Shown piece by piece: positions 15,977 to 24,453 of a DNA stretch of 51,133 nucleotides (the first letter of the stretch is position 1; each line of letters begins with the position of its first letter). Both the position numbers and the translations under genes were made by a program. The DNA is taken from NCBI RefSeq assembly GCF_900115095.1, contig NZ_FOVH01000015.1, positions 213,973 through 265,105 on the forward strand. Direction: 5' to 3'. Origin of the DNA: Actinomadura madurae (GTDB lineage: Bacteria; Actinomycetota; Actinomycetes; Streptosporangiales; Streptosporangiaceae). The notes beneath the pieces were generated by a model. That model was given only the letters and a program-made list of their open reading frames with translations, ran no database searches and was not told the origin of the DNA.

Positions 15977-17245
15977 ATGACGGGAGGACGATCCGGGACG
16001 GCCGGTCAGGTCGACGCGGACCGCACGATCATGCGCAAGGCGGTGCTGCGCCTGGCGGACCGGCTGCCCGATCTCGCCGACCGGCTCACCGCCGAGATCC
16101 TGTCCGGGGACCGCGGCGACCGCGACGACCCGTACCGCGGCGACGTCTGGGAGATGTGCCACACCGGGCTCGGGCACGGCCTCGACACGATCCTCGACCC
16201 GGACCGGGGCCGCGCCGACCTGGAGTGGGCGCGGCGGCTCGGGCAGCGCCGGGCCCACCAGGGGCAGCCGCTCGACCAGCTGCTGCGCTCCTACCGGCTC
16301 GCCGGACGGGTGTTCTGGGAGGCCGTCGTCGAGGTCGTCGGGCGGCACGACCCGGAGAACGTCCCGGCGCTGATCCGGCAGGCGACCCGCACCTGGGACA
16401 CGATCGACCAGCAGTCCGGCGCCGCGGCCGCCGCGTACCACCGCACCGAGCTGGACCTGGCGCGGCGCAGCGAGGAGCGCGTCCAGGCGATCGTGGACGC
16501 GCTCCTGGACGGGCAGGGCGCCGACGGCGGGCTGCTCGCGACCGCCACGTCCGTCCTCGGCCTGCCCGCGACCGGCCGCTACGCCGTGGTCATGCTCGGC
16601 GCGGAGGGCGGCTTCGGCGACGGCGTCGACCGGCGCCCCGGCGACACGGGCGGGATGCGGTTCATCTGGCGGCTGCGCACCGACGCCCAGGTGGCGCTGG
16701 TCGCGCTCGGCGCCGCCGGGCTCGACGACCTGGTCGCCGCCGTCCGCCCCTGCGCGCGCTCGCACGCCGGCGTCAGCCCGGTCGTCGGCTCCCTCGCCGA
16801 GCTGGGCGGCGCCCGCTGGTTCGCCGAGCTGGCGCTGCGGACGTGCCGCGGCCCCGGCAACCAGATCGCCCGCCTGGACCGCCGGCTCCCCGACGCCCTG
16901 GTGCTGTCCCAGCCCCGCCTCGCCGGCCGGCTCGGGCATGTCGCGCTCGGCGGCCTGGCGGAGGTGGAGCCGGGGTTCCGCGACGCCCTGCTGGCGACGC
17001 TGGAGACCTGGCTGGAGTGCGAGGGGTCCGCGGCCCGCGCGGCGGACCGGCTGTTCTGCCACCGCAACACCGTCCTCAACCGGCTCCGCAAGATCGAGCA
17101 GCTCACCGGGCGGACGCTGGCCCGGCCCGGCGACCTCGTCGAGCTCGTCCTCGCGCTGAGCGCGCTCCGCCTCCACGGGGCCGCGGACGGCGCGCACGCC
17201 GAAGGGCCGCCCGCGCGCAACGGCGACGGGCGGCCCAGCCGATGA
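15977..17245 (+). CDS. PucR/CdaR-family transcriptional regulator
   Basis: This is a 422-residue regulator. The helical N-terminal domain (residues about 10-150, including RLADRLPDLADRLTAEIL and QPLDQLLRSYRLAGRVFWE) resembles RsbRD-type sensor domains; the middle is a degenerate GGDEF-like CdaR domain; the C-terminus is the PucR HTH_30 helix-turn-helix (CEGSAARAADRLFCHRNTVL, then NRLRKIEQLTGR). The ATG at 15977 is preceded by CTGGAGGTG, a good ribosome-binding site, so the earlier in-frame GTG at 15959 is unlikely. The neighbouring cutinase gene converges on it, six bases away. Effector unknown. Confidence 0.85.
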   Translation: MTGGRSGTAGQVDADRTIMRKAVLRLADRLPDLADRLTAEILSGDRGDRDDPYRGDVWEMCHTGLGHGLDTILDPDRGRADLEWARRLGQRRAHQGQPLDQLLRSYRLAGRVFWEAVVEVVGRHDPENVPALIRQATRTWDTIDQQSGAAAAAYHRTELDLARRSEERVQAIVDALLDGQGADGGLLATATSVLGLPATGRYAVVMLGAEGGFGDGVDRRPGDTGGMRFIWRLRTDAQVALVALGAAGLDDLVAAVRPCARSHAGVSPVVGSLAELGGARWFAELALRTCRGPGNQIARLDRRLPDALVLSQPRLAGRLGHVALGGLAEVEPGFRDALLATLETWLECEGSAARAADRLFCHRNTVLNRLRKIEQLTGRTLARPGDLVELVLALSALRLHGAADGAHAEGPPARNGDGRPSR

Positions 17246-17251
17246 ACCGGG

Positions 17252-18130
17252 CTACGAGTTCGGGCAGGTGTCCCGGTATTCGGAGATGTTCGCGTCCCGG
17301 CCGGGCGCCGGGCACAGGAACTGGTCGTAGCGGGTGTCGTTGTCGATGTACCGCTTGAGCCAGGAGATGCTGTACTTCGCGATGGTCGTGTTCGAGATGT
17401 TCGGCGCGAAGTGGCTGGCGCCGTTCAGCTCCAGGTACGCCTTCTCCGACGACGCCGGGATGCTCGTGTAGAACGGCTCGGAGTGCGAGGCGACCGGCGC
17501 GATCGAGTCCGCCTCGGCGCCGATGATCATGGTGGGGACGCGCACCCCGGAGAAGTTCTTCTGCAGGTTCCACGGCGTCAGCGGGATCGCCGCCTGGAGC
17601 TGCGGGCGGTCCTCGGCGGCCTCCAGCGAGCCGCCGCCGCCCATCGAGTGGCCCATCACGCCGAGCCGGCTCGCGTCGATCCGGGACCGCACGCCGCTGC
17701 GCTGGGTGAGGTAGTCGAGCGCGGAGAGCATCTGCCGCGCCCGGCTGCTCGGCTGGTCGGAACGGGTGTTGGTGTCGATCGTGAAGACGACGAAGCCCTG
17801 CGAGGCCAGCCGCGGCCCGAGCCACGCCATGCTGCTCTGGTCGGCGGTGAACCCGGGCGTGACCACGACGGCGCCGAACGTCCCCTCGGCGGTGCTCGTC
17901 GGGTAGTAGATCGTCCCGCCGCCGAAGCCGGTCACGACGAGCGACGACACGCTCGTCTGCGAGGTCGCGAAGGGGCCGCGCAGGGCCTCGATGCTCTGCT
18001 CGGTCGGCGCGGGGCCGCGTTCGTACGGGTTGTCGGCGGCCCGGGCGGCGACCTGCGGGGCGGTGAGGGCGCCGGCGGTCAGCGCCGCGGCGACCAGGGT
18101 CTTCGCCGCGCGGGCGGTGATGGGGTGCAC
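17252..18130 (-). CDS. Secreted cutinase / polyester hydrolase (PETase-like)
   Basis: This is an alpha/beta hydrolase close to Thermobifida cutinases and type I polyester hydrolases. The GTG start at 18130 (AGGAG nine bases upstream) gives a signal peptide (HPITARAAKTLVAAALTAGA ... QVAARA) and a mature start near ADNPYERGP, very like TfCut2. Catalytic residues are Ser162 in GHSMGGGG, Asp208 in GAEADSIAP and His240 in GASHFAPN. FGGGTIYYP, TPWNLQKN with the substrate-clamp Trp, and a C-terminal disulfide pair (FLCPAP and DTCPNS) are also present. The oxyanion segment reads PGFTADQSS, with Phe where TfCut2 and the Ideonella PETase have Tyr, and with QSS as in the latter. It probably releases fatty acids from cutin or hydrolyses other polyesters outside the cell. 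Confidence 0.93.
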   Translation of the reverse strand: MHPITARAAKTLVAAALTAGALTAPQVAARAADNPYERGPAPTEQSIEALRGPFATSQTSVSSLVVTGFGGGTIYYPTSTAEGTFGAVVVTPGFTADQSSMAWLGPRLASQGFVVFTIDTNTRSDQPSSRARQMLSALDYLTQRSGVRSRIDASRLGVMGHSMGGGGSLEAAEDRPQLQAAIPLTPWNLQKNFSGVRVPTMIIGAEADSIAPVASHSEPFYTSIPASSEKAYLELNGASHFAPNISNTTIAKYSISWLKRYIDNDTRYDQFLCPAPGRDANISEYRDTCPNS

Positions 18131-18280
18131 GTCGGTTCGCTCCTGTTCGGGGGGCGGAGCCGTGGGCCGGCTCCGGGACGCGCACATTCTCGGCAGCCGC
18201 CCGCCCCGCGGACATCGGCGAAATCGCCGGTCATCCCGCGGCGACCGCCCTGACCGGCCCGGACGGGGCCCGTGTCACGG

Positions 18281-18309
18281 CTGCCAGTGGTCTGCCAGCG
18301 GTCTGCCAG
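18281..18309 (+). promoter_or_regulatory. Triple CTGCCAG direct repeat with 11-bp period
   Basis: CTGCCAG occurs at 18281-18287, 18292-18298 and 18303-18309, exactly 11 bp apart, 41 bases before the flavin monooxygenase start. Heptamer repeats at 11-bp spacing are the layout of SARP-family activator sites. No SARP gene is in the window, so the binding protein is unknown. Confidence 0.5.
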
Positions 18310-18349
18310 GCCCTCTTCCGAGACTCGGAGGCGGAGAAGGGAGACCAGC

Positions 18350-19786
18350 ATGGACGACGTCCTCATCATCGGGGCCGGGCCGACCGGCCTCACCCTCGCG
18401 GTGGACCTCGCGCGCCGCGGAGTCCGGCACCGGATCATCGACCCGGGCACCCGCGCGGGGTCGCGCGGGAAGGGGCTGCAGCCCCGCACCATGGAGGTCT
18501 TCGACGACCTCGGCGTGATCGGCGCGGTGCTCGGCGCCGGCGGCGCCTACCCGCCCATCCGCGCCTACGCGGGCACGGAGGTCGTGTGGGAGGGGGAGAT
18601 GGGCGAGCGGAAGGAGCCGTCCGACGCCGTTCCGTACCCGAACGGCCTCATGGTGCCGCAGTGGCGCACCGAGGAGATCCTCCACGACCGCCTGGAGGAG
18701 CTGGGCGGACGGGTGGAGCGCGGCGAGCTGGCCGGCTTCACCCAGGACGCCGAGGGGGTGACCGCCGTGCTCGCCGACGGCACGACCCTGCGGGCCGCCC
18801 ACCTCGTCGGCGCGGACGGCGGCAGGAGCGTCGTCCGCAAGACCCTCGGCATCGCGTTCGCGGGCGAGACCCGCGAGGAGGAGCGGATGCTCATCGGGGA
18901 CGTGCGGACCGCCGACCTCGACCGCGACCACTGGCACACCTGGGCCGACATGCAGACCCGGACGCTGCGCGTGGGGCTGTGCCCGCTCGCCGGCACGGAC
19001 GACTTCCAGTTCACCGCCCCCCTTCGGCCGGACGAGGACCCGGAGCTCACCCTGGCCACGTACCAGAAGATGCTGGAGGAGGGCAGCGGCCGGACCGACG
19101 TCCGCCTGACCGACCTCACCTGGAGCTCCATCTACCGGGTCAACATCCGGATGGCCGAGCGTTTCCGGGCCGGCCGGGTCTTCCTCGCCGGCGACGCCGC
19201 CCACGTCCATTCGCCGGCGGGCGGGCAGGGCCTCAACACCGGCGTCCAGGACGCCTACAACCTCGGCTGGAAGCTGGCCACCGTGATCAAGGGCGGCCCC
19301 TCCGCGCTCCTCGACACCTACGAGGAGGAGCGCCTGCCCGTGGCCGCCGGAGTGCTGGGCCTCAGCACGAAGCTCTACCAGAAGGCCGCCGAGGGACAGG
19401 CGGACGCCCTCAAGCGCGGCGAGGAGACCCAGCAGCTCCTTCTGGCCTACCCCGACAGCTCCCTGTCCGAGGGTTCGCTCGGCGGTACCCGCGCCGCTGA
19501 CGCCGTCCTGCACGACGGGTCCGGTGCACGGGTCCGCCTGCACGACCTGCTGCGCGGCCCCCATGCCACCGTCCTGGCCTTCGGTGTGCGGGTGGGCATC
19601 GAGCACTCGGACGTCCGCGTCGTCACGGTCGGCGGGCCGGGCGGCCACACCGACCCCGGCGGCCGGCTGCGGGCCGCGTACGAGGGAGCCGAGGCCGTCC
19701 TGATCCGCCCGGACGGCTACATCGCCTGCGCCGGCGACGCGACCATGGTCCAGGCACACCTGGCGCGCCTCACCGCCCCCGCGTAA
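18350..19786 (+). CDS. FAD-dependent aromatic monooxygenase (PHBH fold)
   Basis: This is a class A flavin monooxygenase of 478 residues, resembling the MhpA/RdmE/PgaE group that hydroxylates phenolic or polyketide rings with NAD(P)H and O2. Motifs are the Rossmann DVLIIGAGPTGLTLAVDLAR at the N-terminus, the DG motif HLVGADGGRSVVRKTLG near residue 160, and the GD motif VFLAGDAAHVHSPAGGQGLN near residue 280. A C-terminal thioredoxin-like region ends the protein. The ATG at 18350 has AAGGGAGACC upstream; the frame is open further 5' but without a site. A triple 11-bp repeat lies in the promoter region. It could serve aromatic catabolism or a tailoring step; no biosynthetic genes are adjacent. 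Confidence 0.87.
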   Translation: MDDVLIIGAGPTGLTLAVDLARRGVRHRIIDPGTRAGSRGKGLQPRTMEVFDDLGVIGAVLGAGGAYPPIRAYAGTEVVWEGEMGERKEPSDAVPYPNGLMVPQWRTEEILHDRLEELGGRVERGELAGFTQDAEGVTAVLADGTTLRAAHLVGADGGRSVVRKTLGIAFAGETREEERMLIGDVRTADLDRDHWHTWADMQTRTLRVGLCPLAGTDDFQFTAPLRPDEDPELTLATYQKMLEEGSGRTDVRLTDLTWSSIYRVNIRMAERFRAGRVFLAGDAAHVHSPAGGQGLNTGVQDAYNLGWKLATVIKGGPSALLDTYEEERLPVAAGVLGLSTKLYQKAAEGQADALKRGEETQQLLLAYPDSSLSEGSLGGTRAADAVLHDGSGARVRLHDLLRGPHATVLAFGVRVGIEHSDVRVVTVGGPGGHTDPGGRLRAAYEGAEAVLIRPDGYIACAGDATMVQAHLARLTAPA

Positions 19787-19813
19787 GGGCCGCGACCGGC
19801 CTGCGCCGCCGTA

Positions 19814-20563
19814 TCAGGCGCGGGCCCTGGTGGTGCCGCCGTTGGCGTGCAGGATCTGGCCGACGAGCGTCGGGAGCCGCTCGTCGGCCAGGAACGCGAT
19901 CGCCGCCGCGATCTCCTCGGGCGTCGCGATGCGGCCGAGCGGCACCCGGGCGGCGTACCGGTCGCGGATCTCCTCGACCGTCACCCCGGCGAACTCCGCG
20001 TCCACCTCCAGCCGGGGCGTGTCGATCACGCTCGGCGCGACCGCGTTCACCGCGATGCCGAGCGGGGCCAGCTCCCGCCCGAGCGACTTGGCGAGCGCGA
20101 CGATGCCGGCCTTCGCCGCGGAGTAGGCGGTCGCGTGCGGCCAGCCGATCAGCCCCCACTCGGACGCGACGAACACCATCCGGCCGCCGCCGCGCTCCAC
20201 CATCCCCGGCATGACGGCCTGCGCGCACGCGAACGTCCCGCCGAGGTCGACGTCGATGGCGCGCCACCAGCCGGCGAGGTCGTCGATCTCGGGGAACGGG
20301 GCCATCGTCATCTGGGCGGCGCCGGTGACGAGGAGGCCGACGTGCTCGCCCGTCTGGCGTTCGAGCCGCTCGACCATCGCGGCCACCGCGCCCGGGTCGG
20401 ACACGTCCGCCGGCGCGGCGACGCCGCCCAGCTCGGTGGCGAGGGCGGCGACGTCGCGGCCGGGCTGGTCGTTGACGGCGACCAGGCGGCCGCCGGCCGC
20501 CAGCCGCCGCGCGACGGCCTCGCCGAGCCCGCCGCACGCCCCGGTGATCAGCGCGACGGTCAT
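19814..20563 (-). CDS. SDR-family oxidoreductase (intact catalytic motif)
   Basis: This is a short-chain dehydrogenase/reductase of 249 residues. The cofactor loop is ALITGACGGLGEAVARRLA; acidic VNDQPGRD after the second strand suggests NAD(H) preference. The catalytic Ser lies in VFVASEWGLIG and YSAAK is intact near residue 152, followed by PEEIAAAIAFLA and the usual C-terminal HANGG. NNAG is replaced by VTGAAQM. Its ATG overlaps the stop of the upstream SDR gene by one base (TGATG), so the two are translationally coupled. The substrate is probably a hydroxy/keto compound of a small catabolic pathway controlled by the divergent PucR gene; that is inference. Confidence 0.88.
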   Translation of the reverse strand: MTVALITGACGGLGEAVARRLAAGGRLVAVNDQPGRDVAALATELGGVAAPADVSDPGAVAAMVERLERQTGEHVGLLVTGAAQMTMAPFPEIDDLAGWWRAIDVDLGGTFACAQAVMPGMVERGGGRMVFVASEWGLIGWPHATAYSAAKAGIVALAKSLGRELAPLGIAVNAVAPSVIDTPRLEVDAEFAGVTVEEIRDRYAARVPLGRIATPEEIAAAIAFLADERLPTLVGQILHANGGTTRARA

Positions 20564-21258
20564 CAGATCACCGCTCCGGCGTTCGGGGAGAGGATCTCGC
20601 CGGTGCAGAACGTCCCGTCCTCGATCAGGTACGCGGTGGCGAGCGCGATCTCCTCCGCGGCCGCCAGCCGCCCGGTGGGCAGGGTCTGCAGGTAGGACGG
20701 CCTGCGCCACGGCGAGTCGGACGCCAGCAGCGGCGTGTCGGTGGGGCCGGGCGCCACCCCGTTGACCCGCACGCCGGACGGCGCCAGCTCGGCCGCCAGC
20801 GACCGGACGAACCCGATCATCGCGCCGTTGGCGGCGGTGTAGTGGGCCTCGGCGTGCCCGCCGCCGACGGCCAGGTCGGAGACGACCGCGACGACGCTGC
20901 CGCGGCCGCGCTCCACCATCCCGGGCGTCACGACCCTGCACACGTTGACCAGGCCGCCGAGGTGCACCCGCAGCATCCGCCGCCAGTCGGCCCAGGCGAT
21001 GTCGGACACCGGGACGATCGCGTAGTGCCCGGCCCCGCAGACCACCGCCTCCACCGTGCCGAGCTCCCGCTCGATCCGCCGGACCGCCGCGGTCACCTGC
21101 GCCTCGTCCGCCACGTCCACGCTCACCGACTGGTCGGCCTCGGGGGCGGGACGCAGGTCCAGCCCGGCGGTCCGCCACCCGCGCCCGGACATCTCGCGCA
21201 TCGTCGCGACGCCGATGCCGCCGGCCGCGCCGGTGACGAGCGCGACCCGTCCCCGCAT
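20563..21258 (-). CDS. SDR-family protein with YxxxN in place of YxxxK
   Basis: This is the first gene of a coupled SDR pair, with 231 residues from ATG 21258 (GGAGGCGGGG upstream). The cofactor loop is ALVTGAAGGIGVATMREM, and GAGHY replaces NNAG. The catalytic region reads AVVSDLAVGGG then HYTAANGAMIGFVRSLAAEL: Tyr is kept but Lys is Asn. In classical SDRs that lysine lowers the tyrosine pKa and holds the cofactor ribose, so activity may be altered. Together with the downstream intact SDR it could form a heteromeric enzyme. The frame is open upstream to 21366, but without a plausible site. Confidence 0.85.
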   Translation of the reverse strand: MRGRVALVTGAAGGIGVATMREMSGRGWRTAGLDLRPAPEADQSVSVDVADEAQVTAAVRRIERELGTVEAVVCGAGHYAIVPVSDIAWADWRRMLRVHLGGLVNVCRVVTPGMVERGRGSVVAVVSDLAVGGGHAEAHYTAANGAMIGFVRSLAAELAPSGVRVNGVAPGPTDTPLLASDSPWRRPSYLQTLPTGRLAAAEEIALATAYLIEDGTFCTGEILSPNAGAVI

Positions 21259-21293
21259 CCGATCACCCCGCCTCCGCCGAAGCTCCGGCTCAC

Positions 21294-21309
21294 CCTGGAA
21301 AGCTCCAGG
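21294..21309. promoter_or_regulatory. Inverted repeat CCTGGA-AAGC-TCCAGG
   Basis: A perfect 6+6 inverted repeat lies 36 bases upstream of the SDR pair, in the 195-base divergent region shared with the PucR regulator. It is a candidate operator for that regulator. Confidence 0.42.
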
Positions 21310-21453
21310 CAAACCCGGCATCGCACCAGGTGACAAGGGACGTGGGGATTTCTTGGCCGAACGCACCGCGCCACGCCCGGCCTTTCGTGCCGTTCTCCAA
21401 AAAGTCGGTCACGGGCGCGGGCCATCGCCGGGGCGGGGTGAGAAGGTGAGGCT

Positions 21454-22494
21454 GTGACCAGCGATCCCGTGGTGCCGCGCGTCACCGTCCGGCAGCTCCT
21501 GGCGGTGCCGCGCTTCCGGCTGCGCCTGGTCGCCGGGGAGGCCGGGCTCGACCGCCCGGTCCGCTGGGCGCACTCCACCGAGCTGCTCGACCCGGGCCCC
21601 TACCTGCGCGGCCACGAGCTCGTCCTGACGGCCGGCGCGTCGCTGCGGGACGCGGGCACGTGCGCGGCGTTCGCCGACTCGGTGAAGGCCGGCCGCGGCA
21701 GCGCGATCGGCTACGGCGTCGGCGACGTGGCCGACACCGTCCCCGAGGCGCTGTGCCGGGCCTGCGACCGCACCGGCCTGCCGCTGCTGGAGGTGCCGGC
21801 CGAGGTGCCGTTCCTCGGCTTCACCGAGTGGTTCGCCGAGCAGGCCGCGTCCACCTCCGACGAGCGGCACGAGCGGGAGGAGACCGGGCGGCTGCTGCGC
21901 ATGGTCCGGGACGGGCTCGCCTCCGCCGAGACGCTCCGCACGCGGGTCGACGACGCCGGGCTCGACCCCGCGTCCCTGCTCGTGATCGCGATGGACGGCG
22001 TCGAGGACGAGCTGCCGGGGGTGCTCGGCCTGGACGGCGACACGGCCCTGCTCATCACCAACGACGCGCACGCCTGGACCGAGCCCGCGGGGATCGGCAG
22101 CCCCGGCGGGCTGGAGCACCTGCCGGTCTCCCTCACCGAGAGCCTCGCCGCGCTGGACGCCGCGCGCCGCTCCGGAGGGGTCGTGCACGCCTCCGACCTC
22201 GCCACCTTCCCGGCCCTCCTCGGCCGGCTCGACCAGGACCAGCTGGCCCCGTTCATCGAGCAGATCGCCCGGCCGCTGAGCGACTACGACAGCGCGCACG
22301 GGACGCGGCTCGTCGAGACGCTCCGCACGTTCCTGGACATGGGCGGCGCGGTCGGCGCGACGTCCCGCGCGCTGTTCCTGCACCCCAACACGCTGCGCCA
22401 CCGGCTCTCCCGGATCGAGGCGCTCACCGGCCGCAATCCGCTGCGCTTCGAGGACCGGGTGGCGCTCGCGATAGCGGTGTGGGCGGGACGCTGA
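21454..22494 (+). CDS. PucR-family transcriptional regulator
   Basis: This is a 346-residue regulator with the complete PucR layout. It has the N-terminal PucR domain (VTVRQLLAVPRFRLRLVAGE, then RPVRWAHSTELLDPGPYLRG), a weak middle GGDEF-like part, and the C-terminal HTH_30 (GGAVGATSRALFLHPNTLRH, then RLSRIEALTGRNP). GTG start 21454 has GAGAAGGTGAGG just upstream. Classical PucR controls purine catabolism, but the family also controls many small catabolic operons. Here it is divergent from the coupled SDR pair, its most likely target, with the palindrome at 21294 between them. Confidence 0.88.
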   Translation: MTSDPVVPRVTVRQLLAVPRFRLRLVAGEAGLDRPVRWAHSTELLDPGPYLRGHELVLTAGASLRDAGTCAAFADSVKAGRGSAIGYGVGDVADTVPEALCRACDRTGLPLLEVPAEVPFLGFTEWFAEQAASTSDERHEREETGRLLRMVRDGLASAETLRTRVDDAGLDPASLLVIAMDGVEDELPGVLGLDGDTALLITNDAHAWTEPAGIGSPGGLEHLPVSLTESLAALDAARRSGGVVHASDLATFPALLGRLDQDQLAPFIEQIARPLSDYDSAHGTRLVETLRTFLDMGGAVGATSRALFLHPNTLRHRLSRIEALTGRNPLRFEDRVALAIAVWAGR

Positions 22495-22570
22495 TCCTCC
22501 GGCTCCCGCGCGTATTCATCAATGTCCCGAATGGCACCGCTGACGGAGCCGAATATCGCGTTTCCCGCCG

Positions 22571-22587
22571 CCCCGGTCAAGCCGGGG
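22571..22587. terminator. Hairpin between PucR gene and methyltransferase gene
   Basis: CCCCGG-TCAAG-CCGGGG is a perfect 6-bp stem 76 bases after the PucR-type stop and 50 bases before the methyltransferase ATG. It may end the upstream transcript; TAAGTT just after it could be a -10 element for the next gene, in which case it is an operator instead. Confidence 0.35.
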
Positions 22588-22637
22588 CTAAGTTTGCGGA
22601 AGGCGGGAGTTCGCATGCCGGAAGGAGCGCCAGACCG

Positions 22638-23450
22638 ATGACGGATGTCACCCCCGGCCCCGAAGAGGGATCCGACTCGAAGATCAATACCGACGTTCCG
22701 CAGTCGGCCCGCATCTGGAACTACTGGCTCGGCGGAACCGACAACTACGAGATCGACCGGATCGCCGGCGACCAGTACGTCGCGCTCTATCCGGGAATCG
22801 TGGACATCGCCCGCGCCGGCCGCTATTTCATGGACCGCGCGATCCGTTTCCTGGCCCTCGATCGCGGGATCCGCCAGTTCATGGACTGCGGCACGGGGCT
22901 GCCCACCGTCGACAACACCCACGAGATGGCCCAGCGCGCCGCCCCCGACGCCAAGGTCGTCTACGTCGACAACGACCCGCTCGTCCTCGCGCACGCCCGC
23001 GCCCTCCTGACCGGCACCCCCGAGGGACGCACCTCCTACATCGACTGCGACCTGCACGACCCTAAGACGATCATGGGCCGGGCGGCGGAGATCCTCGACC
23101 TCTCCCGGCCGGTCGGGCTGCTGCTGATCGGCGTGATGGGGCACGTCGTCGACCCCGGCGAGGCCTACGGCGTCGTCCGCGGGCTGATGGAGCCGCTCGC
23201 GTCCGGCAGCTACCTGATCCTGCACGACTCCACCGACCAGAACGAGGCGTTCAACGCGGCGCAGCGCGCCTACGACGAGACCGGCGCGATCCCGTTCCGG
23301 CTGCGCAGCCCCGAGTTCATCCGCGGCTACTTCGACGGCCTGGAGATGGTCGAGCCCGGGCTGGTCACGAGCGGTGCGTGGCGCCCCGAGGTGGGGTCCA
23401 TGGACATCGAAGATCTTCCGACCCTGTGCGCCGTGGCGCGCAAACCCTGA
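22638..23450 (+). CDS. SAV2177-family SAM-dependent methyltransferase-like protein
   Basis: This protein has 270 residues of the actinomycete SAV2177 (DUF574) family. Diagnostic segments are SARIWNYWLGGTDNYEIDR at the N-terminus, RQFMDCGTGLPTVDNTHEMA (motif I-like SAM loop) near residue 80, KVVYVDNDPLVLAHARALL, and a later GSYLILHDSTDQ. The structures known to me for this family have a Rossmann methyltransferase fold, but substrates are not established. ATG 22638 has GGAAGGAGC upstream. It directly precedes a DUF5753-type helix-turn-helix gene. A second family member is at 40583 with the same architecture. Confidence 0.88.
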   Translation: MTDVTPGPEEGSDSKINTDVPQSARIWNYWLGGTDNYEIDRIAGDQYVALYPGIVDIARAGRYFMDRAIRFLALDRGIRQFMDCGTGLPTVDNTHEMAQRAAPDAKVVYVDNDPLVLAHARALLTGTPEGRTSYIDCDLHDPKTIMGRAAEILDLSRPVGLLLIGVMGHVVDPGEAYGVVRGLMEPLASGSYLILHDSTDQNEAFNAAQRAYDETGAIPFRLRSPEFIRGYFDGLEMVEPGLVTSGAWRPEVGSMDIEDLPTLCAVARKP

Positions 23451-23500
23451 CGCCCGAGACAGGTCGCAGACGGTCTTATTCCCGACGCGGAGCGTGAAGC

Positions 23501-23506
23501 TATAGT
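23501..23506 (+). promoter_or_regulatory. -10-like element TATAGT for the DUF5753 regulator
   Basis: TATAGT stands out in GC-rich DNA 42 bases before the TTG start at 23548. It would place the transcript start near 23513 and argues against the earlier in-frame TTG at 23506, which overlaps the box. No convincing -35 is visible. Confidence 0.45.
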
Positions 23507-23547
23507 TGGAGCGGTCGTTCTCGCCATCCTCCGTTGAGGAGTCCCCC

Positions 23548-24453
23548 TTGGCCTCCGTCACGATCAACGACAACCCGCGGTCGCCGTCGGCGCGCGTCCG
23601 CTCGGCACTCGCCCAGGGGGACCCGTTCGTCCCGCGGATGCTGCTCGGCCGGAGGCTCCGCGAGCTGCGCGAGGCGGCGCGGCTGTCCCGGCGGGACGCG
23701 GGGCGGCGGCTGCACGGCTCCGAGTCCAAGATCACCCGGCTGGAGCTGGGCCGGACCGCGGCCAGGCCCGCCGACGTCGCCCGGCTGCTGGCCGTCTACG
23801 GCGCGGACGGCGACGAGCGCACCCTCCTGCTCGCGCTCGCCGAGCAGACGGGCGCCCGCGCCTGGTGGCAGGACGACGGCGACATCGTCTCGCGCTGGGT
23901 CCGGCCCTACCTCAGCGCCGAGCAGGCGGCCAAGCTGGTCCGCACGTTCGAGTCGCAGTACGTCCCGGGCCTGCTGCAGACCGAGGACTACGCCCGCGCG
24001 GTGATCCGCCGCGCCTACCCCGAGCCGGAGGTCGAGCGGCGCGTCGCGTTCCGGATGCGGCGGCAGCGCGTCCTGCGGCGCCGGCCGCGCCCGCTCAACC
24101 TGTGGGTCGTCCTCGACAAGGCGGCGCTGTGGCGCCCGATCGGCTCGCCGGCGACGATGCGCGACCAGATCCGGCACATCGTCGAGATCTGCGCGCGCCC
24201 CAACGTGACCGTGCAGATCGCGCCGTACGGCATCAGCGGGCGGGTGGGGTGCGAGGGGCCGCTCACGCTCGTCCGGTTCCCGCAGCAGGGGCTGCAGGAC
24301 ATGGTCTACCTGGAGCGCCCCGACAACGCCCACTACCCGGCCCGCCGCGCGGAGATCGAACGGTACTGGCACGTCTTCAACACCCTCGTGACGGAGGCGG
24401 CGCCGCCCGAGCGCACGCCGCACATCCTCGCCGAGATGCTCACCACCTACTGA
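23548..24453 (+). CDS. XRE-type helix-turn-helix regulator with DUF5753 domain
   Basis: This is a 301-residue regulator of the very common streptomycete/actinomycete type. The N-terminal XRE helix-turn-helix (LLGRRLRELREAARLSRRDA, then LHGSESKITRLELG) is followed by a DUF5753 domain with its hallmark VRTFESQYVPGLLQTEDYAR near residue 133 and NVTVQIAPYGIS near residue 228. The start is TTG 23548, with GAGGAG six bases upstream. Such genes are usually followed by a small DUF397 gene; none follows here, where the hopanoid operon's leader begins. The family often acts in development and antibiotic control. Confidence 0.87.
   Translation: MASVTINDNPRSPSARVRSALAQGDPFVPRMLLGRRLRELREAARLSRRDAGRRLHGSESKITRLELGRTAARPADVARLLAVYGADGDERTLLLALAEQTGARAWWQDDGDIVSRWVRPYLSAEQAAKLVRTFESQYVPGLLQTEDYARAVIRRAYPEPEVERRVAFRMRRQRVLRRRPRPLNLWVVLDKAALWRPIGSPATMRDQIRHIVEICARPNVTVQIAPYGISGRVGCEGPLTLVRFPQQGLQDMVYLERPDNAHYPARRAEIERYWHVFNTLVTEAAPPERTPHILAEMLTTY

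Noticed and set aside
22495..22637. In-frame read-through from a plus-strand frame into the SAV2177-type methyltransferase
   Set aside because: The long frame from 21660 is a shadow of the PucR-type gene; the methyltransferase has its own AAGGAG and ATG at 22638.
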